A program made the position numbers and the translations under genes. Positions 1-5,970 of a stretch of 6,342 bases of DNA are shown here, piece after piece (the stretch's first letter is position 1; each line of letters opens with the position of its first letter). The notes below the pieces were generated by a model that was given only the letters and a program-made list of their open reading frames with translations, was not told the DNA's origin and searched no databases. Source of the DNA: JACMMS01 sp043772865 (GTDB lineage Bacteria > Pseudomonadota > Gammaproteobacteria > Burkholderiales > Methylophilaceae); the NCBI GenBank assembly GCA_043772865.1, contig JAYVFU010000013.1:1-6342 (forward strand). Direction: 5' to 3'.

Positions 1-4
1 CTGG

Positions 5-38
5 TTTGCTTCATTGCGAAGCGAAAAGACCCTTGTCT
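5..38. other. Two small inverted repeats in the left flank
   Basis: Positions 1-116 hold no gene I can support. There is a stem GCTTC (8-12) / GAAGC (18-22) with a 5-base loop, which can be extended by three weaker pairs to 5-25. A second stem, AGAC (27-30) / GTCT (35-38), has a 4-base loop. Read on the minus strand, the second hairpin is followed by a short T run and lies about 80 bases past the stop codon of the leftward gene, so it could be a weak terminator for that gene. The stem is only 4 bp and the T run only four bases, so this is tentative. Positions 1-131 are also open on the + strand in one frame, but with no recognisable protein. Confidence 0.25.
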
Positions 39-116
39 GGCTTGGTGTTATGGCTAGGTAATTTTTTAGAACAGCGGACTTCTACTACATCGGAGCGATC
101 AGTTGAATCTTATGGA

Positions 117-662
117 TTACTGCTTGTTTAATAGCGTTTTGATTGCGCGTTGCTCACGCTTTACCTCTTTAGGAGTTAGTTCTTTAGGTACTTTCTTTTT
201 ATTTAAAGCTGCTGAAGTTTTGTATTCACTAGGAATATCTTTAACTATTAAATTCACACCCGAATCGATAAGTGCTTTCATCTCAGTCATAAACAGCTCG
301 TTATCCACTATTTCATAACCACGTATCTTGCCTTCTAAGCTACGAACGACACCTTCACTCTTCATTGCCGCCATCAGAAAAGCTGGTGTGTTGATTGACC
401 TGCCCTTTAGTAACTTTAATAGTGGGTATGAAGCTATTGGTTTGTGTGCAACTTCTAGGGTAGCTAGCATGGTTTTTAATGAAACCCACTCTGGGCTGAA
501 TAATCCACCGCCAGTATTTGCCGTGACGCGAAAATAGATATCATGCTCTGGGCTGCAACTGATTTGATAAGCGAGTTTGGCTCTGCCTGAGTTGGTGGGA
601 CATGTTGCAATTTTGAGAACGCGCATTGATTGGTGGATGCTGCTCGTTGTTACCTCTGACAT
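117..662 (-). CDS. Uncharacterised 181-residue basic protein, divergent from hsdR
   Basis: I do not recognise a named family. The protein has 181 residues with no signal peptide and no clear membrane segment, so it is probably cytoplasmic. The N-terminal third holds patches that look conserved: a cysteine-proline motif followed by a Ser-Gly turn (CPTNSG, residues 21-26), a beta-like stretch around 29-46, and a glycine-rich turn leading to an aromatic motif (TGGGLFSPEW, 50-59). The last 28 residues (154-181) are strongly basic and probably helical or disordered, which would suit binding nucleic acid or protein, though that is inference. The start at 662 is chosen because an AGGAG ribosome site lies 7 bases upstream; M13 is a possible but unsupported alternative. 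The gene is divergent from hsdR across a 270-bp intergenic region. This fits an accessory or cargo gene of the same defence locus, or simply the neighbouring chromosome. No frame damage is visible. The ORF is very likely real; its function is unknown. Confidence 0.8.
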   Translation of the reverse strand: MSEVTTSSIHQSMRVLKIATCPTNSGRAKLAYQISCSPEHDIYFRVTANTGGGLFSPEWVSLKTMLATLEVAHKPIASYPLLKLLKGRSINTPAFLMAAMKSEGVVRSLEGKIRGYEIVDNELFMTEMKALIDSGVNLIVKDIPSEYKTSAALNKKKVPKELTPKEVKREQRAIKTLLNKQ

Positions 663-669
663 GATGCTT

Positions 670-674
670 CTCCT
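670..674 (-). promoter_or_regulatory. Ribosome binding site of the 181-residue gene
   Basis: Read on the minus strand, AGGAG lies 7 bases before the ATG at 662-660. This is close to ideal sequence and spacing. It fixes the start codon and supports the leftward ORF over the antisense open frames at 103-318 and 328-537 on the + strand, which I regard as shadows. Confidence 0.85.
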
Positions 675-790
675 GTATGAAATTAATTGAATAGGTACTT
701 CATATAAGATGGATACAATCTCGCAGTTGTGTGCTTATGAATAGTTTATTTTTGTTGTTATATGCTCAGTTTCCATCCGTACACATACTT

Positions 791-806
791 AGCATGACTG
801 CATGCT
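791..806. repeat. Perfect 6-bp inverted repeat (possible operator)
   Basis: AGCATG (791-796) and CATGCT (801-806) form a perfect inverted repeat around a 4-base spacer, ACTG. It lies near the middle of the divergent intergenic region, 127 bases before hsdR and 129 bases before the leftward gene. The symmetry and position would suit an operator for a dimeric regulator. A T-rich run follows on the + strand, so the element could also act as a weak hairpin terminator shielding hsdR from upstream transcription. Only one copy is seen, which limits confidence in either role. Confidence 0.35.
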
Positions 807-866
807 TGATCTTTTATTATTAAATGAGGTAAAGTGAGCAGGCTATGTTTTTACTTACATAAAATC

Positions 867-894
867 TTAAGCAAAATCATAAAATTAGTATAAA
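867..894 (+). promoter_or_regulatory. Candidate hsdR promoter (weak)
   Basis: TATAAA at 889-894 is a plausible -10 box in the most AT-rich part of the region, and would start transcription near 901, about 30 bases before the hsdR ATG. The best -35 at a 16-bp spacing is TTAAGC (867-872), which matches the sigma-70 consensus at only three positions. Short A and T runs flank the site. The assignment rests mainly on location and the -10. Confidence 0.25.
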
Positions 895-932
895 AACTTT
901 TGCTAAAACGTTAAAAATAAGACCGGGTATAA

Positions 933-3900
933 ATGGCCAGCAATAACTTTGCTTTTCTTAAGCAACATGACGAGCTTTTAGTGCGTTTAGCCGAAACCGC
1001 TGAAATGTGCTTTATGCCTGACCCTAATACAACGCTTATTAAAATGCGTCAGTTAGGTGAAGAACTGGCTAAAACCATCAGCTCTCGCCTTGGCATTGAA
1101 TCTGATGCTGAAATCAAGCAAGTTGACCTCCTTCGCGAACTTGATTTCACTCTCAAGCTGGATCCACAAATCAAAGATGCGTTTCATGCACTCAGAAAAC
1201 TGGGTAACTCAGCAGCGCATGATATAACCTCGTCAAATCATCGTGATGCACTTAAAGCTTTGCAAATAGGTCATGCACTTAGCGTATGGTTTCATGTGAC
1301 CTTTGGGGGTGAAAAAGTTAATGGTTTTAAGCAAGTTGCCTTTATTAAACCTGTAGACCCTTCAGAAAAAGTACGCCAGCTTGAAGAAGTATTGCTTGAA
1401 TTGCAAAAGCAAAACAAAACGGCTGAGGATCGTCTAACGCATGCTGAACTATTAAATCATTTAGAAGCCGAAAAAGTAAAAGCAGAGCAACAACGTGCCG
1501 AACAGATGGCGAGTGAAAGCAAAGCATGGGAAGAGCTTGCTACACAACATGAAGCAAAATTAGCCGAATACCGAGCTAAGATGGATGCAGCCAATATTTC
1601 TTATTTCGCGCTATTCAATGGTTTAGAAAAACCACAGCAAGCCGCACAAATTCGTCATGTAGAAAAGTCAACATTACAACTCAATGAAGCTGAAACTCGG
1701 GTTTTAATAGATCAGCAGTTGATAGAGGCTGGTTGGGAAGCAGATAGTGTCAACCTTAAATATGCTAACGGTGCACGCCCTGTATCTAATGAAAATCGTG
1801 CCATTGCAGAGTGGCCAACCGATTCTGGCCCGGCCGACTACATACTCTTTATGGGGCTCACGCCAGTAGCTGTAGTTGAAGCAAAGAAAAGTGCGAAAAA
1901 TGTTTACAGCTCAATCGATCAAGCAAAACGTTACGCCAAAGGTTTGCAAGCGCAAAATGTATATACCATTGAAGCCGCATACGGCGACTTTAAAGTGCCA
2001 TTGACTTTTGCCACTAATGGCCGGCCGTATCTAAAACAACTAGATCAAGAAAGCGGCATTTGGTTTTTAGATGTGCGTGACAATGCTAATCGCCGTAGAG
2101 CCTTAAAAGGTTGGTACTCACCTCAAGAAATTAAAACCTATCTCCGCCAAACACCTCAGCAAGCAGAAACAGAGTTGGATGATATGGGATTCGATTACAA
2201 CCTAACACTGCGTGATTATCAGATAGATGCAATTAAAGCAGTAGAAAGCAGCATCAAGCAAGGCAAAGAAACCTCGCTATTAGCCATGGCTACAGGTACG
2301 GGTAAAACCAAAACCGCTATTGCTCTGGTTTATCGGCTGCTTAAGTCAGAACGTTTCCGTCGCATCCTGTTTCTAGTCGATCGTTCAGCACTGGGCATAC
2401 AAGCAACAGATGGCTTTGGTGAGGTGCGTATGGAAAATCTAAACACCTTTGCTGACACCTTTGCTGTAATGGGCATGGAGCAGAATAAGTCAGTCAAGGC
2501 GATGCCGGAAGATGGTACCAAAGTGCATATTGCAACCGTACAAGGCTTGGTTAAACGCTTGCTTTACCCCAATGATAAAGATAATAAACCCGGCGTCGCT
2601 CAATACGATTGCATAGTGGTGGATGAATGTCACAGAGGTTATTTACTCGATCGAGAACTAAGTGATACTGAAATTCTGTTCCGCGATCAACAAGACTATC
2701 AATCCAAATACCGCAGTGTGATTGAGTATTTTGATGCCTTTAAAATTGGCTTAACAGCTACACCGGCATTACATACCACCGATATTTTTGGTCCGCCAAT
2801 CTTTACCTATAGTTATACCGAAGCAGTGTTGGATGGTTATTTAAACGATCATTTGCCACCAATTCGCATTCATACAAAGTTAGCAGAACAAGGCATTAAA
2901 TACGCAGTAAATCAAGAAGTAAAATTTTACGATGCTGAGAAAAGCAGTATCGAAACCTACAACACCCCAGACGAGCTTAATTTTGATGTGTCTGATTTTA
3001 ATCGAAAAGTTGTTGCGCCTGAGTTTACTGCACAAGTGACTAAATGGCTGATTGAAAGTGATTCGATTAACCCATACTCCGAAGCGAAAACACTGGTATT
3101 TTGTGTGACCGACAAACATGCGGATGAAGTTGTTGAGGCTTTTAAAACCGCCATCGAGCAATATCACGGGGAAGTTGAAGACGACACCGTGCAAAAGATT
3201 ACGGGTGCTAGTGATAAGCCTTTAGCAAAAATCCGCAGCTACAAAAACGATCGCTTACCCAACATCGCCGTCACGGTCGATTTGCTTACCACGGGCGTTG
3301 ATGTCCCTAAAATTTGTAATTTAGTGTTTTTGCGTCGTGTGAACAGTCGAATTTTGTTTGAGCAAATGCTGGGCCGCGCCACACGTTTATGCCCAGAAAT
3401 CGGTAAAGGGCCTTTCCGTATTTATGATGCCGTCGATATTTACAAACAGCTAGAAAAGGTCAACACCATGAAACCTGTGGTGACCAATGTCAATATCAGC
3501 TTTACTGAGCTTACTGCAGAAATGACGCAAATCAGCGCACCAGATTTGCAAGACCTAGCCAAAAAACAATTCATTGCCAAACTACAGGTTAAGAAGAATT
3601 TTTTAACGGCAGAGCAGGCCGATAAGTTTGAAACTATTGTAGGCAAATCGCCGACCGATTTTGCCAAAGAGCTAAAAACGATGTCTTTGGAAAAAGTGGC
3701 TGAATGGTTTACCAACAACCCCAGTTTAGGTGAAATATTAGATCAAAAAATTCCCGGCAATGGCGGCTTTAAACCACCAGTGGTCATTCACGAAGGTAAG
3801 GATGAAGTCACGCACACCACCACAGGCTATGGTGAAGGGCAAAAGCCCACGGATTATCTGAATGCGTTCAAAGATTTTGTAAATGCTAATAGTAACCGGC

Positions 3901-4340
3901 TCATTGCCATTCAAACTGTGATTAACAAACCATGGGCATTAACCCGCCAAAGCCTTAAAGAACTAGCAGTTGAACTAGACCTGAATCACTTCCGCGAAAA
4001 AGACTTACAGACGGCTTGGAAAGAGACTAAGCAAGAAGAAATCGCCGCACGTATTATTGGCTTTATTCGTCAAGCATCATTAGGCGAAGCTTTGATTCCA
4101 TGGGAACAAAGGGTAGATAAAGCCTTAGAAAAAATTCTCGATAGCCAACCATGGAAAACGCCACAACGCGATTGGCTAATCCTTATTGCAGCACAAATGA
4201 AAGCAACCACCATTGTGGATGAAGCCGCTTTAAATCAAGGTATTTTCCAGCATCAAGGTGGAATTAAGCGGGCGAATAAACTGTTTGAAAAACCCGTCAT
4301 CGAGGTGCTGGAACAATTTAATCAAGCAATGTGGAATTAA
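933..4340 (+). CDS. hsdR: Type I restriction enzyme, R (restriction/translocase) subunit, EcoKI-like
   Basis: HsdR is the ATP-driven DNA translocase and endonuclease of the Type I complex; it acts only when bound to HsdM2-HsdS. The protein has 1135 residues, close to EcoKI HsdR (about 1170). Domains in order: a helical DUF4145-type domain (about 15-120) with PNTTLIKMR (31-39) and a Gly-Asn...His signature (G91, N92, H96); a charged coiled coil (about 147-220); and a PD-(D/E)XK nuclease (about 252-400) with D302, E316-A-K318 and the QxxxY motif Q330-Y334. The SF2 helicase core follows: RDYQ (427-430), Walker A ATGTGKT (453-459), Walker B DECH (564-567), TATP (608-611), LVFC (721-724), TTGVDVP (786-792) and arginine-finger motif QMLGRATR (811-818). 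The C-terminal EcoEI_R_C-type region (about 880-1130) is expected to bind the methylase core. All catalytic motifs are intact. The ATG at 933 matches the EcoKI N-terminus although its ribosome site is weak. In EcoKI, HsdR is controlled by ClpXP proteolysis; this may apply here by homology. Confidence 0.97.
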   Translation: MASNNFAFLKQHDELLVRLAETAEMCFMPDPNTTLIKMRQLGEELAKTISSRLGIESDAEIKQVDLLRELDFTLKLDPQIKDAFHALRKLGNSAAHDITSSNHRDALKALQIGHALSVWFHVTFGGEKVNGFKQVAFIKPVDPSEKVRQLEEVLLELQKQNKTAEDRLTHAELLNHLEAEKVKAEQQRAEQMASESKAWEELATQHEAKLAEYRAKMDAANISYFALFNGLEKPQQAAQIRHVEKSTLQLNEAETRVLIDQQLIEAGWEADSVNLKYANGARPVSNENRAIAEWPTDSGPADYILFMGLTPVAVVEAKKSAKNVYSSIDQAKRYAKGLQAQNVYTIEAAYGDFKVPLTFATNGRPYLKQLDQESGIWFLDVRDNANRRRALKGWYSPQEIKTYLRQTPQQAETELDDMGFDYNLTLRDYQIDAIKAVESSIKQGKETSLLAMATGTGKTKTAIALVYRLLKSERFRRILFLVDRSALGIQATDGFGEVRMENLNTFADTFAVMGMEQNKSVKAMPEDGTKVHIATVQGLVKRLLYPNDKDNKPGVAQYDCIVVDECHRGYLLDRELSDTEILFRDQQDYQSKYRSVIEYFDAFKIGLTATPALHTTDIFGPPIFTYSYTEAVLDGYLNDHLPPIRIHTKLAEQGIKYAVNQEVKFYDAEKSSIETYNTPDELNFDVSDFNRKVVAPEFTAQVTKWLIESDSINPYSEAKTLVFCVTDKHADEVVEAFKTAIEQYHGEVEDDTVQKITGASDKPLAKIRSYKNDRLPNIAVTVDLLTTGVDVPKICNLVFLRRVNSRILFEQMLGRATRLCPEIGKGPFRIYDAVDIYKQLEKVNTMKPVVTNVNISFTELTAEMTQISAPDLQDLAKKQFIAKLQVKKNFLTAEQADKFETIVGKSPTDFAKELKTMSLEKVAEWFTNNPSLGEILDQKIPGNGGFKPPVVIHEGKDEVTHTTTGYGEGQKPTDYLNAFKDFVNANSNRLIAIQTVINKPWALTRQSLKELAVELDLNHFREKDLQTAWKETKQEEIAARIIGFIRQASLGEALIPWEQRVDKALEKILDSQPWKTPQRDWLILIAAQMKATTIVDEAALNQGIFQHQGGIKRANKLFEKPVIEVLEQFNQAMWN

Positions 4341-4398
4341 ATTAAAAATATCATTATTTTCGCAATTGCGGAATCTCACTGGAACAACATACACAATT
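4341..4398 (+). other. Short hsdR-hsdM gap with a 10-bp palindrome
   Basis: The gap is 58 bp, AT-rich in its first half, and holds the perfect palindrome CGCAATTGCG (4361-4370). It lacks a stem followed by a T run, so I do not call a terminator, and hsdR and hsdM are probably cotranscribed. A TATCAT box (4349-4354) could be a -10 for a separate modification promoter as in EcoKI, but no good -35 lies at the right distance. The only ribosome-site candidate for hsdM is a weak GGAA (4381-4384), 14 bases before the start. Confidence 0.4.
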
Positions 4399-5970
4399 AT
4401 GAGCACTCAAGATCTCGTCGCTAAACTCTGGAACCTCTGTAATCTGTTAAGAGACGATGGCGTTACCTATCACGAATACATAAATGAACTAACCTTCCTC
4501 GTCTTTTTAAAAATGGCCAAAGAAACGGACACCGAAGATGGCCGTACCAAGCAAGAAAAATCAGGTGAATTAAGACCGGGTGAAACCCGCAAATCACCTA
4601 ATATCCCCGAAGGGTGCCGCTGGGATGACCTTGAAACGCTGAATGCCGCTACCCGCCTAGAGGCTTACAAAAAAATGCTAGTCGATCTCGGCGCCAATGG
4701 CTCATTACTTACCCAAGCCATTTTTAACAACGCCAGCACGGTCATTCGTAAACCGACCACGCTTGATAAACTGGTCACTGAAATTGACAAGCTTGATTGG
4801 TACGAAGCCAAAGTAGAAGGCTTGGGCGATATGTATGAAGGTTTGCTTGAAATTAACGCCACCGAGAAAAAATCAGGTGCTGGCCAATACTTCACCCCAA
4901 GGGTACTCATTAACGCTATGGTTGAGCTGCTGAAGCCAACACTGGACGATGTGATTGTTGACCCCACAGCAGGAACAGGCGGCTTTTTAATCAGCGCCCA
5001 TCATTACATTAATGCCCACAATAATGTGCGTGCATTAGATGAAAAAGCTTACGACAAATACCAGCACCGTACCTTTTATGGCATGGAGCTGGTGCCAGAC
5101 ACACGCCGCCTCGCCATGATGAACCTTATGCTGCATAACTTAGCCATTGATGATCAAAACCCCGGCATTATTTATGGTGACACCCTAAGTAACGAAGGCA
5201 AAGCTCTACCAGCTGCCAGCTTAATACTCGCCAATCCACCCTTTGGCACCAAGCAAGGTGGCGGCATACCCACTCGTGATGATTTAGTGCACTACACCAG
5301 CAACAAGCAACTCGCCTTTTTGCATTTGATGTACCACGTGATGCTAAAGCCCGGTGGCCGTGCCGCCGTGGTCTTACCCGATAATGTCTTGTTTGAAGGC
5401 AATACAGGCAAAGTTATCCGTCAAGACTTGATGGAAAAATGCAATCTACACACAATCTTGCGCCTACCCACGGGTATTTTTTATGCAGCAGGGGTTAAAA
5501 CCAATGTGCTGTTTTTTAATAAACCCACAGATAAAAACAAAGACAAAGGCAATACCCAAAATGTTTGGGTGTATGACCTACGCGCCAATATGCCGCAATT
5601 TGGCAAGCGCACAGTATTTAACGAAGATCATCTAAAAGAGTTTTATGAGGCCGTTGGCCATGATTTAACTCAGGTAAATGAACAAGCACGGCAAGCATTT
5701 ATTCAAAAGCACATCGACGGCAGTGAGGTAGGCAATGTCGATACCTGCCGTTTACGTTGCTTTAGCCGTGAAGAAATACGTGCCAAGGACGACTCACTCG
5801 ATTTAGCGTGGATACGGGATGACAGCGTGGAGGACAGCGCCAACCTACCAGAACCAGATGTATTAATTAACCAAGCCATGGAAGAAATGGCAGGTGCTCT
5901 ACTGGAACTCAAAGCGATTATGGTGGAATTGGGTGCAGCGGAAGAAGATAGTGATGAGGTGGTTCTGTGA
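4399..5970 (+). CDS. hsdM: Type I DNA methyltransferase, M subunit (N6-adenine), EcoKI-like
   Basis: HsdM transfers a methyl group from S-adenosylmethionine to the N6 of adenine in the target chosen by HsdS, protecting host DNA. It is also part of the restriction complex. The protein has 523 residues (EcoKI HsdM 529). Residues 5-150 form the helical HsdM N-terminal domain. Then come GAGQYFTPR (160-168, motif X region), the AdoMet-binding motif I DPTAGTGGF (188-196), the catalytic motif IV NPPF (279-282), and the family stretches LPDNVLFEG and LRLPTGIFY. The C-terminal helical region contacts HsdS and its partner. The start at 4399 is chosen because residues 5-11 (DLVAKLW) match the EcoKI N-terminus; the frame is open back to 4258, but that part overlaps hsdR and resembles nothing. 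Compared with EcoKI there is an insertion of about 19 charged residues at 44-68. The gene overlaps hsdS by 4 bp. Confidence 0.97.
   Translation: MSTQDLVAKLWNLCNLLRDDGVTYHEYINELTFLVFLKMAKETDTEDGRTKQEKSGELRPGETRKSPNIPEGCRWDDLETLNAATRLEAYKKMLVDLGANGSLLTQAIFNNASTVIRKPTTLDKLVTEIDKLDWYEAKVEGLGDMYEGLLEINATEKKSGAGQYFTPRVLINAMVELLKPTLDDVIVDPTAGTGGFLISAHHYINAHNNVRALDEKAYDKYQHRTFYGMELVPDTRRLAMMNLMLHNLAIDDQNPGIIYGDTLSNEGKALPAASLILANPPFGTKQGGGIPTRDDLVHYTSNKQLAFLHLMYHVMLKPGGRAAVVLPDNVLFEGNTGKVIRQDLMEKCNLHTILRLPTGIFYAAGVKTNVLFFNKPTDKNKDKGNTQNVWVYDLRANMPQFGKRTVFNEDHLKEFYEAVGHDLTQVNEQARQAFIQKHIDGSEVGNVDTCRLRCFSREEIRAKDDSLDLAWIRDDSVEDSANLPEPDVLINQAMEEMAGALLELKAIMVELGAAEEDSDEVVL
5956..5959 (+). promoter_or_regulatory. 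Ribosome binding site of hsdS inside the end of hsdM
   Basis: GAGG lies within the last hsdM codons, 7 bases before the GTG at 5967. This good spacing supports GTG as the hsdS start. Together with the GTGA overlap of start and stop codons, it indicates translational coupling of hsdS to hsdM, which would help keep the 2:1 M:S assembly balanced. Confidence 0.75.

Larger units (their letters stand above)
663..932. promoter_or_regulatory. Divergent intergenic region between the unknown gene and hsdR
   Basis: This 270-bp stretch separates two divergent starts, so it must contain a promoter for each arm. It has no ORF of note. It is AT-rich throughout, and bases 841-900 contain only about 12 G or C in 60. 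On the minus strand a TTATAT box (plus 707-702) could be a -10 for the leftward gene, but I see no good -35 at 16-18 bp. On the plus strand a TACAAT box at 714-719 also lacks a convincing -35. The most regular element is the inverted repeat at 791-806, listed separately. I do not see a small regulator gene of the kind (C protein) that often precedes Type II RM systems. Confidence 0.6.

Noticed and set aside
1..116. Integron attC-like or tRNA/attachment site at the left edge
   Set aside because: The GTTATGG string at 47-53 superficially recalls recombination core sites, but it does not fit GTTRRRY, there is no matching arm, and no tRNA cloverleaf or direct repeat is visible.
1..131. C-terminal end of a + strand gene entering from the left (frame open at 3-131)
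   Set aside because: Only about 42 codons are visible, the translation is not recognisable, and it would run into the 3' end of the leftward gene; chance openness is as likely.
103..537. Two + strand open frames (103-318 and 328-537)
   Set aside because: Both lie antisense to the leftward gene, lack ribosome sites, and have low-complexity translations typical of shadow frames.
663..932. Controller (C) protein gene or C-box control of the RM genes
   Set aside because: No ORF of suitable size lies here, and C-protein control is a feature of Type II rather than Type IA systems.
2880..3194. 104-residue minus-strand open frame inside hsdR
   Set aside because: It is antisense to the conserved HsdR motor domain, has no ribosome site, and its protein shows no domain-like pattern. 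The same holds for minus-strand frames at 1345-1527, 2330-2521, 2957-3154 and 3440-3718.
4258..4398. In-frame upstream extension of hsdM giving a 570-residue protein
   Set aside because: The extra 47 residues overlap the 3' end of hsdR, resemble no HsdM N-terminus, and the EcoKI-like sequence begins right at the ATG at 4399.
4341..4398. Rho-independent terminator between hsdR and hsdM
   Set aside because: The palindrome CGCAATTGCG has no usable loop and is followed by no T run; the T run lies before it.
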